Positions 26,175 to 34,330 of a stretch of 64,000 nucleotides of DNA are shown here, piece by piece. Source of the stretch: Kaistia defluvii (GTDB lineage: Bacteria; Pseudomonadota; Alphaproteobacteria; Rhizobiales; Kaistiaceae); NCBI RefSeq assembly GCF_026343955.1, contig NZ_JAPKNI010000010.1, positions 62,001 through 126,000 of the forward strand. The letters are read 5' to 3'. Made by a program: the position numbers and the translations under genes. The notes beneath the pieces were generated by a model. It saw only the letters and a list, made by a program, of their open reading frames with translations. It was not told where the DNA came from and did no database searches. The stretch's first letter is position 1; each line of letters opens with the position of its first letter.

Positions 26175-28568
26175 CTATTCGCCGTAGGGGACCCAGATGT
26201 TCTTGACCTGGGTGGCGCGGCGCAGGAACTCGCGGCCCTGGCCGGAAGCCTCGCTCCAGCGGCGCGGAACGCCCTGGTTGGACCAGACCGGCTTCAGGTT
26301 TCCGGCCGAAGCCTTTTCGACCATGGCGCTGCCGGCCTTGGAGCCGAAATACCAGAGGGCTGCGACATCGTCGTGCTCGGCCAGGGTCTTGGCGAGCACG
26401 TCGCGCTCACCCGTAACGATGTTGACCACGCCGGCCGGGACGTCGGAGGTGTCGAGGATCTGGTAGAAGTCGGTCGCCGCCAGCGGATGGCTGGAGGACG
26501 GCACGACGATGACCCGGTTGCCCATGGAAATCGCCGGCATCACCAGCGAGACGAAGCCCAGCAGCGGCGCCTCGTCCGGGCAGAGAATGCCCATATTGCC
26601 AAAGGCTTCGTTCATGGCGAGCGTGACGTGGCGCGACTTGGTCGCGTGCACCGCGCCGTCGAACTTGTCGGCCTGCGCCGCGTACCAGAAGGTCCGCCGG
26701 ATCGACACCGCCACCTCTTCCGCCGCCGCCTTGGCCGAAACGCCGGTCATGGCGACGATGCGCTCTTCGAACTCTTTCGCGCGGGACGAGAGGTTTTCCG
26801 CAACGTAGTACAGGACTTGCGCACGGTTATGCGCCGTGGCCCCGCCCCACGATCCGGCCTTGCCGGCCGCTTCGACGGCGTTGCGGATATCCTTGCGGTT
26901 GCCGAGGCCGGCCTGGCTGATCGGCTGACCCTTGGGGCCGAGCACCGTGTAGGAATAGCCGGAGTCGGGACGAGCCTGCTTGCCGCCGACATAGAGCTTG
27001 GCGGTGCGGTCGATCGACGGCAGGCCCGAGATCTCTTCATCCGCGACCGGCAGCGCCGACAGCTTGGCGGCGATTTTCTCGTCTGCCTTCAAGGGCTTGT
27101 CGATCACCGGCTTCAGATATTCGGCCATGCCCTCGCGCCCGCCTTCGCGGCCATAGCCGCTTTCGCGATAGCCACCGAAGCCGGCGGCGGCGTCGAACAT
27201 GTTGGTCGAGTTGATCCAGACCACGCCGGCCTTCAGCTTGGCGGCGACGTCGAGGGTCAGGTTGATGTTCTCCGACCAGACCGAGGCCGCAAGGCCGAAG
27301 CGGCTGTTGTTGGCGATCGCCACCGCTTCGTCCGGCGTGCGGAAAGTCATCGCCGCCAGCACCGGTCCGAAGATCTCGACCTCGGCGATGGTGGAGGCCG
27401 GCGCCACATTGGTGAACAGCGACGGCGGGAAGAAGCAGCCCTTGCTTGGTAACCCCTTGTTAGCCTGGAAGAGCGTTGCGCCCTCGGCCTCGCCCTTGGC
27501 GACCAGTTCCTTGATCCGCTTCAGCTGGACCGGGTCGACGATGGCGCCCATGTCGACGGATTTGTCGAGCGGATCGCCGACGCGGAGGCTGGCCATCCGG
27601 GTGCGCAGCTTGGCATAGACGGCTTCGGCGACGCCTTCCTGCACCAGCAGGCGGGAGCCGGCGCAGCAGACCTGGCCCTGGTTGAACCAGATCGCATCGA
27701 CGACACCCTCGACCGCGCCGTCGAGGTCGGCGTCGTCGAACACGATGAAGGGTGACTTGCCGCCGAGCTCGAGCGACAGCTTCTTGCCGGAGCCTGCCGT
27801 CTTCTCGCGGATGATGCGGCCGACCTCAGTCGAGCCGGTGAAGGCGATCTTGTCGACATCGGGATGTTCGACGATGGCGTTGCCGGTCACGCCGTCGCCG
27901 GTGACGATGTTGACGACGCCGGCCGGCAGGCCGACCTCGCGGCAGATCTCGGCAAAGGCGAGCGCGGTCAGCGGCGTGTATTCAGCCGGCTTCAGCACCA
28001 CCGTGTTGCCGGCGGCGAGCGCAGGCGCAATCTTCCACGCCAGCATCAGCAGCGGGAAGTTCCACGGGATGATCTGGCCGCAGACGCCAACCGGGCCTTC
28101 ACCGGGGAATTCGCTCTCGATCAGTTCGGCCCAGCCGGCGTGATGGTAGAAGTGGCGGGCGACGAGGGGAATGTCGATGTCGCGCGTCTCGCGGATCGGC
28201 TTGCCATTGTCCATCGTCTCCAGCACGGAGAGGAAGCGCTCGCGCTTCTGGATGTGGCGGGCGATGGCGTAGAGATAGACGGCGCGGTCATGGCCCGACA
28301 GTGCCGACCAAGACTTGAACGCCTTGCGCGCGGCCTTGACGGCCTTGTCGACGTCGGCGGCGCTGCCTTGGGCGACCTGCGCCAGTTCCGTCTCATAAGC
28401 CGGATTAAAGACGGCGAAGCGTTCGCCTTCCGACGGCGCGACGAACTTGCCGTCGATGAAATGGTTGAAGCCGTCCTTGTGCTGGTCGAGCCAGCCGACG
28501 ACGGGTTCGTTCGCTTCGGGGGCGGGGCCGTAATCCATGCTCACGAGGATGTCCTTGACGAGTGCCAT
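26175..28568 (-). CDS. Aldehyde dehydrogenase with a second, degenerate ALDH module
   Basis: 797 residues. Residues about 35-480 form a full ALDH: GQIIPWNFPLLMLAWKIAPA, FTGSTEVGRIIREK, catalytic Glu in LELGGKSPFIVF, and catalytic Cys in NQGQVCCAGSRLL. From about residue 520 a second ALDH-like stretch (KLYVGGKQARPDSGYSYTVL, ILCPDEAPLLGFVSLVMPAI, GVVNIVTGERDVLAKTLAEH) lacks a catalytic Cys half. The gene follows deoC by 11 bp, and acetaldehyde is a DeoC product, so acetaldehyde or glyceraldehyde oxidation is likely. Fused ALDHs of this length next to deoC occur elsewhere in Rhizobiales. Confidence 0.9.
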   Translation of the reverse strand: MALVKDILVSMDYGPAPEANEPVVGWLDQHKDGFNHFIDGKFVAPSEGERFAVFNPAYETELAQVAQGSAADVDKAVKAARKAFKSWSALSGHDRAVYLYAIARHIQKRERFLSVLETMDNGKPIRETRDIDIPLVARHFYHHAGWAELIESEFPGEGPVGVCGQIIPWNFPLLMLAWKIAPALAAGNTVVLKPAEYTPLTALAFAEICREVGLPAGVVNIVTGDGVTGNAIVEHPDVDKIAFTGSTEVGRIIREKTAGSGKKLSLELGGKSPFIVFDDADLDGAVEGVVDAIWFNQGQVCCAGSRLLVQEGVAEAVYAKLRTRMASLRVGDPLDKSVDMGAIVDPVQLKRIKELVAKGEAEGATLFQANKGLPSKGCFFPPSLFTNVAPASTIAEVEIFGPVLAAMTFRTPDEAVAIANNSRFGLAASVWSENINLTLDVAAKLKAGVVWINSTNMFDAAAGFGGYRESGYGREGGREGMAEYLKPVIDKPLKADEKIAAKLSALPVADEEISGLPSIDRTAKLYVGGKQARPDSGYSYTVLGPKGQPISQAGLGNRKDIRNAVEAAGKAGSWGGATAHNRAQVLYYVAENLSSRAKEFEERIVAMTGVSAKAAAEEVAVSIRRTFWYAAQADKFDGAVHATKSRHVTLAMNEAFGNMGILCPDEAPLLGFVSLVMPAISMGNRVIVVPSSSHPLAATDFYQILDTSDVPAGVVNIVTGERDVLAKTLAEHDDVAALWYFGSKAGSAMVEKASAGNLKPVWSNQGVPRRWSEASGQGREFLRRATQVKNIWVPYGE

Positions 28569-28579
28569 GTTCGTTCCCC

Positions 28580-29578
28580 TCAGGCGAGCGCGTGACGAAT
28601 GGTGGAGGAATAGCGGCCGGTAACGAAATGCTCGATCTGCCGTTCGATGTCGGCAAGCAGCGAGCTGGCGCCAATGCGGAAAAGCTCAGGTTCGAGCCAG
28701 GCATTGCCGAGCTCTTCCTTCATCAGGATCAGCCAGGACATCGCGTCCTTGGCGGTCTTGAGGCCGCCGGCCGGCTTGAAGCCGATCTTGAAGCCGGTCA
28801 GCGCTTCGTAGTCGCGGATCGCGCGGCACATCACCAGGCTCACCGGCAGCGTCGCGTTGACGTCTTCCTTGCCGGTCGAGGTCTTGATGAAATCGGCGCC
28901 GGCCTGCATGGCCACCATCGACGCCTTGTAGACATTGCGAAGCGTCTTCAGATCGCCGGTGGCGAGGATCGCCTTCAGATGCGCCTCGCCACAGGCCTCG
29001 CGCATGGCGGCGACTTCGTCGTAGAGCGCCTGCCAGTCTGCGTTCAGCACATGGGCGCGGGTGATGACGATGTCGATCTCATGCGCGCCTTCGCCGACCG
29101 CGTAGTGGATCTCTTCCAGCCGCTGCTTAAGCGGCGTCAGGCCGGCTGGAAAGCCGGTGGCGACCGAGGCGACGGGAATGCCCGAGCCTTCCAGCGCCTT
29201 GACGGCGGGGGCGACCATGGTCGGATAGACGCAGACCGCGCCGACCTTGGGCGGGTTCGCCTGGAGGCCAAGCGCCTCGACCAGATCCTCGCGGAACGGC
29301 CGGCGCGCCTTCATGCAGAGGCGGTGGACGCGGCCGGGCGTATCGTCGCCGGCCAGCGTCGTCAGGTCCATCAGCGTCACGGCCTTCACCAGCCAGGCGG
29401 CCTGATATTCCTTCTTCACCGTCCGCCGGGTCGGCAGCGTCGCGGCGCGACGCTCCGCGGCGGAGGTGTTGACCTGGGCGCCGTCGAACCATTCGACCTG
29501 CAACGGCGTGCCGTCATTGCGCTTCAGGGCATTGGATAGCGGCGGAGTCTTGCGCTCCGTGGAGCCGTCAGCCGGCAT
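28580..29578 (-). CDS. deoC: Deoxyribose-phosphate aldolase
   Basis: Splits 2-deoxy-D-ribose 5-phosphate to glyceraldehyde 3-phosphate and acetaldehyde. 332 residues from the ATG at 29578 (MPADGSTERKTPPLSNALKR), matching the long eukaryote-like DeoC branch. The Schiff-base lysine is in ADFIKTSTGKEDVNATLP; other marks are ALEGSGIPVASVATGFPAGL and GAHEIDIVITRAHVLNADWQ. The start codon lies 11 bp inside the 3' end of the regulator gene, so the three genes form one operon. Confidence 0.95.
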   Translation of the reverse strand: MPADGSTERKTPPLSNALKRNDGTPLQVEWFDGAQVNTSAAERRAATLPTRRTVKKEYQAAWLVKAVTLMDLTTLAGDDTPGRVHRLCMKARRPFREDLVEALGLQANPPKVGAVCVYPTMVAPAVKALEGSGIPVASVATGFPAGLTPLKQRLEEIHYAVGEGAHEIDIVITRAHVLNADWQALYDEVAAMREACGEAHLKAILATGDLKTLRNVYKASMVAMQAGADFIKTSTGKEDVNATLPVSLVMCRAIRDYEALTGFKIGFKPAGGLKTAKDAMSWLILMKEELGNAWLEPELFRIGASSLLADIERQIEHFVTGRYSSTIRHALA

Positions 29579-30590
29579 GGGTTTTCTCCCGATCTTCGGA
29601 AAGGGTTGTTTCGTGGGAAGCGTGGTCGGACAAGGCGTAAAGAGCGGTCGCCTCATCGGTAACGAGAACGTTGACGTAGCGCGCCTTCAGGGCGGCGAGG
29701 ACGACGGCGTGCTTGGCCTTGCCGGAAGCGACGCCGATCGAATGGGTCTTGTCGCGCAGCTTTTCCGGCGCAAGGCCGATGGTGCGGGCGTCGAGCGCCG
29801 GGTCGGCGATGGCCCCGTTGGCGTCGATGAAACGGCCGAGCACGTCACCGACGGCATTCTTGGCGGCGAGGCCGTCGACCTCTTCGGTGGACAGGTAGCC
29901 GGATTCGACATGGACGGAGCCGGCCATGCCGCCGAGCCCGAAGCAGGCGACGGGGGCTTCGCCGGCCAGGGTCAGCACGCTTTCGATCACCGGGTCGGCC
30001 TCGATGACGGTGCGCGTCTCGGCGCGGCCGACGATGGCCGGCACCGGCAGCAGCGTCGCCGTGCCGTTGCCGGCCTCGGCGAAGCGCTCGGCGACGGTGT
30101 TGGTCTTCAGCGTCGCGGATTTGAGGTTGGTGGCGCCGTTCATCAGCACGACGCGGACGCCGTCGTTCCAGCCGGGCGCCAGCCAATGCGCGACGGAGGC
30201 CATGGTCCGGCCCCAGGAAACGCCGACCAGGCCGGGGCGCGGGCTGAGGCTGGCCAGATACTGGCCGGCGGCCTGCGCCACCGCGTCCTGCGCCACGTCG
30301 CCATCGCCCATCGAGGGCACGATGATCGCCTCGCGCAGCCCGAAGGCCTTCTGCATCCGGGATTCGAGCGCCGGCAGGCGCTGCGCGCGCGGCACGATGG
30401 CGATGCGGACGATGCCGGTCTCGCGGGCATCGCGCAGCAGCCGGCTCACCTGCCAGCGGGTCAGGCCGACTTCCTCGGCGATCTCGCTCTGCGTCCGCTC
30501 CAGGTCGTAATAGAGCTTCGCGACCTGCACCATGCGGTGCTCGCGCTGCTCGTCACGGCTCGGAGGGGCGGGGGTAGAGCTGCTCGGCAT
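29568..30590 (-). CDS. deoR: SorC/DeoR-type transcriptional regulator of the deoxynucleoside operon
   Basis: 340 residues from the ATG at 30590 (MPSSSTPAPPSRDEQ). The N-terminus has a helix-turn-helix (LERTQSEIAEEVGLTRWQVS RLLRDARETGIV). The remainder is a SorC sugar-phosphate-binding domain: GVSWGRTMASVAHWL, NGATNLKS, CFGLGGMAGS and GVASGKAKHAVVLAALKARY VNVLVTDEATA. A GTG at 30599 would also open the frame but lies inside the proposed operator. By context it represses deoC and the dehydrogenase until deoxyribose 5-phosphate accumulates; the effector is inferred from B. subtilis DeoR, a SorC-family member. Confidence 0.87.
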   Translation of the reverse strand: MPSSSTPAPPSRDEQREHRMVQVAKLYYDLERTQSEIAEEVGLTRWQVSRLLRDARETGIVRIAIVPRAQRLPALESRMQKAFGLREAIIVPSMGDGDVAQDAVAQAAGQYLASLSPRPGLVGVSWGRTMASVAHWLAPGWNDGVRVVLMNGATNLKSATLKTNTVAERFAEAGNGTATLLPVPAIVGRAETRTVIEADPVIESVLTLAGEAPVACFGLGGMAGSVHVESGYLSTEEVDGLAAKNAVGDVLGRFIDANGAIADPALDARTIGLAPEKLRDKTHSIGVASGKAKHAVVLAALKARYVNVLVTDEATALYALSDHASHETTLSEDREKTHAG

Positions 30591-30593
30591 GAC

Positions 30594-30628
30594 TTTCACA
30601 AATGTGAGACGAGATCACTTATGTGAAA
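30594..30628. promoter_or_regulatory. Probable deoR autoregulatory operator (two half-sites)
   Basis: TTTCACAAATGTGA (30594-30607) and TCACTTATGTGAAA (30615-30628) are inverted copies agreeing at 12 of 14 positions, and each contains its own dyad (TCACA-AA-TGTGA; TCAC-N4-GTGA). It lies immediately upstream of the regulator's ATG at 30590, the expected place for autoregulation. Confidence 0.7.
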
Positions 30629-30894
30629 TGGATAGGCTTTCGCTGCGGCAGAGTCAAGGCGCATGCGGGGGCGAGCGGCGTGGGTGGAGGGCGTGATGGC
30701 AGGGTGGGATAGGAGGTGGAGGCGTGGGGAGCGCGTGATGGCGCGGAGGGGTGTGGGGGTGGAGGCGTGGGAGAGTATGCGTGGCTGGGCGCATTGGGCG
30801 AGGCGCGCGCCGGGCGCGCCTATGGTTGGTGACTATCCCGACGCGACTTGGCTGAAGCGAGTCGCCCGCGCCCCGACGCCATCCCCACGCTCGC

Positions 30895-30997
30895 CGTCAT
30901 CCCGGGCGAAGACCCGGGATCCATTCAGCTGAGGTCTGGGGAGGTTCGCCTGGTGAGAACCCGGCTGGATGGGTCCTCGCCTTCGCGAGGATGACGG
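30895..30997. repeat. Palindromic intergenic repeat, family R2
   Basis: Starts CGTCATCCCGGGCGAAGACC then CGGGATCCATTCAGC and ends GGATGGGTCCTCGCCTTCGC then GAGGATGACGG. Ends are inverted copies, with inner stems CCCGGG-N-CCCGGG and CCTCGCCTTCGCGAGG. Confidence 0.8.
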
Positions 30998-31096
30998 CGA
31001 GCGTGGGGGGCGGGGAGGCTAGACCCGGAACACGCAGCGCCCAACATCTCGACAGCGCATGGAGCATGGCGCATGGAGCTCTCGAACCATCCAGGG

Positions 31097-31210
31097 ACCC
31101 TCACCCCAACCCTCTCCCGGAGGCGGGAGAGGGGGTAGCTGCGACGACGGCTCGCGCTCTTCCGTCGATGTAGATGCGGGCCGGCACCCTCGCTCGCTTG
31201 GGGGAGAGGG
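31097..31210. repeat. Intergenic repeat, family R3
   Basis: ACCCTCACCCCAACCCTCTC followed by CCGGAGGCGGGAGAGGG, a hairpin, then about 60 bp later CCCTCGCTCGCTTGGGGGAG AGGG. The same CCCTCACCCC-CCCTCTCCC unit occurs at 63573-63818. Confidence 0.7.
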
Positions 31211-31228
31211 CCTTGCCGGCCCCGAGCC

Positions 31229-32221
31229 TTACGCCCGGGCCGCGGCGCCTTCGACGATGACCTTGAAGTAGAGGTCGAGGAAGCGCGGGCCGTCGACGGC
31301 AATGCAGATCTTCTGGTCCGGCAGGCCATCCCAGGGCGTCGGCGGGAAGGAGCGCAGCGCAGACTTCTGGATCGTCTGGCCGATCGCGATGCCTTCGGTC
31401 ACCACCTTGATCGGGCCGGCGCGGGTCGTGAACAGGCTCGGATCGAGCAGATAGGCGACGGCCGAGGAGTCATGCACGAAGATGCCGTCTATCCCGGTCG
31501 CGCGGCGGTAGAAGTCCTCGTAGAAGCGCGAGATGTCCCAGAAGAACTGGCCGGCCTTGCCGCCCTTTTCGCGCAGTTCCTGCATGTAGGCGGTGGTCAT
31601 CACGCATTCCTGCGTGACGTCGAGGCCGACGGCGACGACCGGCCAAGGGGCGGCGAACATCTCGTCGGCGGCGTGCGGGTCGCCGATGATGTTGGCTTCG
31701 GCCACCGGGGTCACATTGCCGGAATGGCCGTAGAAGCCGAACGCGCCGCCCATGATGACGACTTCCTTGACCAGTTCGGCGATGCCGGGGTCCTCGCGCA
31801 AGGCCAGCGCGAGGTTGGTCATGCGGCCGACGGCGACGATGACGATCTCGTGCGGGTGCTTGCGCACCATGTCGATGATGAAGCGATGCGCCGGCAGTTC
31901 ATGCTCCTGGACCGAAAGCGTCTCGGGAACCGGCACTTCGCCGAGGCCATTGCGGCCGTGCACGAAATGCGGCTCCTCGACCATCGGCACGACCAGCGGC
32001 TTGCCCGCGCCGCGGGCGACCGGGGCGGCGATGTCGAACAGTTGCTTCAGATAGAGGGCATTGTGCGTCGTCGTGTCGATCGAGGCGTTGCCGAGCACGG
32101 TGGTGATGCCGACGAGGTCGATCTGCGGCGCATATTCCAGGAACAGCAGCGCCATGGCGTCGTCGATGCCGGGGTCCGTGTCGTAGATCACCTTGATGGG
32201 GGCGGCGCTCTGGCTAGTCAT
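31229..32221 (-). CDS. Nucleoside hydrolase
   Basis: 330 residues from the ATG at 32221 (MTSQSAAPIKVIYDTDPGID). The Ca-binding signature IYDTDPGIDDAMALLF is complete. Other family blocks are ITTVLGNASIDTTTHNALYL, VIMGGAFGFYGHSGNVTPVA EANI (MGG and the EAN motif) and VHDSSAVAYLLDP near the end. It splits ribonucleosides into base and ribose in the cytoplasm. It sits next to the deoC operon on the same strand but about 600 bp upstream of it, and diverges from the composite regulator gene at 32525. Confidence 0.92.
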   Translation of the reverse strand: MTSQSAAPIKVIYDTDPGIDDAMALLFLEYAPQIDLVGITTVLGNASIDTTTHNALYLKQLFDIAAPVARGAGKPLVVPMVEEPHFVHGRNGLGEVPVPETLSVQEHELPAHRFIIDMVRKHPHEIVIVAVGRMTNLALALREDPGIAELVKEVVIMGGAFGFYGHSGNVTPVAEANIIGDPHAADEMFAAPWPVVAVGLDVTQECVMTTAYMQELREKGGKAGQFFWDISRFYEDFYRRATGIDGIFVHDSSAVAYLLDPSLFTTRAGPIKVVTEGIAIGQTIQKSALRSFPPTPWDGLPDQKICIAVDGPRFLDLYFKVIVEGAAARA

Positions 32222-32428
32222 TCTGGGTCCTGATCGTTCTGGCGGGCCGGCAAGTCGGCCCGTTCTTCTGCCCCGCGCGGCATTCGATCCGCGCCGGAAG
32301 GCGGCCAAGATCGGACAGTTTGGCGGGCATGAACAGGGGGAGCGCGCCTGCCCTGCGTTTCTGGCTTTCGCCTAACGCCTGCGCCCCGGGTCAAAACGAT
32401 CCCGCGAGGACCTGTTCGTGCCGGATTT

Positions 32429-32443
32429 TGATCAAACTGATCA
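32429..32443. promoter_or_regulatory. Candidate operator, TGATCA-N3-TGATCA (upstream copy)
   Basis: TGATCA AAC TGATCA lies in the 303-bp divergent region between the nucleoside hydrolase gene and the composite regulator gene. An identical arrangement with a different spacer occurs at 32517-32531, 88 bp away. Confidence 0.6.
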
Positions 32444-32516
32444 ATCGCCTCGGTGGTCGTTTGTCGGCTTGCGTGCAAAATGCTCGTCTGAATAATGACC
32501 GACAGAGCAGGGGTCG

Positions 32517-32531
32517 TGATCAAGATGATCA
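32517..32531. promoter_or_regulatory. Candidate operator, TGATCA-N3-TGATCA (copy over the start codon)
   Basis: TGATCA AGA TGATCA overlaps the ATG at 32525 of the composite regulator. Binding here would block its own translation-start region, the layout expected for autorepression. Confidence 0.55.
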
Positions 32532-34285
32532 AATCGCAACGCGAACAGCGCATTCTCGACATTCTGGCCCAGGCGGGCGAGGAGGTCTCCGTGCTGGAAA
32601 TCGCGCAGCGCCTCGGCCGGGTTTCCGGCGTGACGATCCGGCGCGACATCGTCCGGCTGGCGCAAGAGGGCCGAGTCGAGCGCACCCATGGCGGCGCGCT
32701 TCTGCCGGCGACATCCCCGCAGGACGCCGAGGCGCCGATGCCGCGTGAAAGCGCGCTGCAGGATGAGATCGAGGGGGTCGACGCCATCGTGCTGCCGCCG
32801 ATCGGCGGGCGCGGGGCGGATACGCTGCGGATGCTGGCCAAGCGCCGGCACATCCCGTTCCTGGCCGAATCCTCGCCGCAGGAAGGCGGCGTCTATCTCG
32901 GCCCCGACAATTTCACCGCCGGCCGGGAGCTCGGCCGCGCCGCCGGGCGCATGATGACCGGCGCGGTTGCCGAGGCTCGGTTGCTGCTGGTCTCGCTGGA
33001 GACGCTGCCGAACACGCGCGCCCGCTGCGACGGCTTCATCAAGGGTTTTGGCGAGACGTTTCGTGGGCTGGTGCGGCCATGGCGCGTCGACGGCCAGGGC
33101 AGCTTTCGCCTCGCTTTGCGCGCCAGCCTCGATGCCTTTGCAGCCTATCCCGACATCAACGTCATCTTCGGCGTCAATGATCACTCCGTTCTGGCGGCGA
33201 TCGAGGCGTCCGACCGGGCCGGCGTCGCCGAGGTCAGCGCCTTCTCCGTCGGCGGCGAGGGCGGGGCGCTGTTCGATGCGCTCGCCTCGCGCGGCAAGCT
33301 CAAGGCGACCTGCGCGCTGTTTCCGGAAATCGTCGGCATCCGCGCCGTCGAGACGCTGGCGAGCGCGCTGCATGGCAGCGCCATGCCGGACGAGATCCGC
33401 ACGCCGCATGTCGTCGTCACGCCCGACACGCTCGACCCCTATTATCGCAAATCCGGCGCGGGCTGGGGCCTGGCGCCGGAAGCCGAGGCCTCGATCCTGG
33501 GCGCGGCCGAGCGGCCCGCCTTCGTGCGCTCCGTCGGGCCGCGCCGCGCCATCGGCTTCGTACCGCATTATCCGGCGCATGACTGGTATCGCAACATGGC
33601 CCGCGCCATGCGCGAGCGGGCCGAGGCGCTGGGCTTCGAGCTGAAGATCGCCGCCCCCCAGTCCGGCATTGCCCGCGAGATCGCGGCGATCCGCCGCCTG
33701 ATCGCCAGGAGCGCCGCCCGGCTGGTGCGCGACGGCGACACCATCCTGATCAACAGCGGCATCCTTTCGACGCTGCTGGCCGACGAACTGATGGGCTGCA
33801 CGGGTATCACCATCGTCACCAACGCCGTCGACGTCATGGAGCGGCTTTCCGGCCGTCCGGGGCTGAAGGTCATCATGACCAGCGGCGAATACCAGTCGAA
33901 GGACCGCTGTCTGGTCGGTCCAAGCCTCGGCGCGCTGTTCGAGACGATGCGGGTCGATCGCGCCTTTCTGTCGGTCGACGGCATCTCGCCGCATTTCGGG
34001 CCGTCCGCCACCGACGAACGGCTGGCGCTGGCGGCCAAGCGCTTCGTCGACGCCTCGCGCGAGGTCGTCGTCATGGCCGACCATTCGCTGGTCGGCGTCG
34101 AGGCCAGCCACCGCATCGTGGCGCTCGGCGCGATCGACGACCTGATCACGGATTCCGCCTCGCTGCCGGCGGATCGGCTCGCCTTTGCCTCGATGGGCAC
34201 GCGCATCACGCTTGCCGACGAGGAGCCGGAGGAGATGGCGGCGCCCCGGACGCACAGGCCGGTGGGGGACAGACGAAAGGCCTGA
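32525..34285 (+). CDS. Composite DeoR-type regulator with a periplasmic-binding-protein-like insert
   Basis: 586 residues from the ATG at 32525, with AGGGG about 11 bases upstream; a GTG (32516) and ATG (32495) are alternatives. Residues 1-57 are a DeoR helix-turn-helix (SQREQRILDILAQAGEEVSV, RVSGVTIRRDIVRLAQEGRV ERTHGGALL). Residues about 80-320 resemble a LacI-type sugar-binding domain (IVLPPIGGRGADTL, VYLGPDNFTAGRELGRAAGR, ARCDGFIKGF, VIFGVNDHSVLAAIEASD). Another sugar-binding-like start follows (IGFVPHYPAHDWYRNMARAM), then a DeoR sensor domain (DTILINSGILSTLLADEL, GPSATDERLALAAKRFVDAS, VVVMADHSLVGV). Ordinary DeoR proteins are about 250 residues. It very likely controls the adjacent importer operon. 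Confidence 0.85.
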   Translation: MIKSQREQRILDILAQAGEEVSVLEIAQRLGRVSGVTIRRDIVRLAQEGRVERTHGGALLPATSPQDAEAPMPRESALQDEIEGVDAIVLPPIGGRGADTLRMLAKRRHIPFLAESSPQEGGVYLGPDNFTAGRELGRAAGRMMTGAVAEARLLLVSLETLPNTRARCDGFIKGFGETFRGLVRPWRVDGQGSFRLALRASLDAFAAYPDINVIFGVNDHSVLAAIEASDRAGVAEVSAFSVGGEGGALFDALASRGKLKATCALFPEIVGIRAVETLASALHGSAMPDEIRTPHVVVTPDTLDPYYRKSGAGWGLAPEAEASILGAAERPAFVRSVGPRRAIGFVPHYPAHDWYRNMARAMRERAEALGFELKIAAPQSGIAREIAAIRRLIARSAARLVRDGDTILINSGILSTLLADELMGCTGITIVTNAVDVMERLSGRPGLKVIMTSGEYQSKDRCLVGPSLGALFETMRVDRAFLSVDGISPHFGPSATDERLALAAKRFVDASREVVVMADHSLVGVEASHRIVALGAIDDLITDSASLPADRLAFASMGTRITLADEEPEEMAAPRTHRPVGDRRKA

Positions 34286-34330
34286 ACGGCCGCACGCTTG
34301 CAGAAACCGAAGAACAACTGGGAGGATACC

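Larger units (their letters stand above)
30629..31228. other. 600-bp intergenic region: G-rich tract and repeats
   Basis: 30660-30810 is strongly purine/G-biased on the plus strand, with many GGGG and GTGG runs and few C. It is followed by an R2 palindromic repeat (30895-30997) and an R3 element (31097-31210). No coding frame in it looks real. It separates the deo operon promoter from the 3' end of the nucleoside hydrolase gene. Confidence 0.7.
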
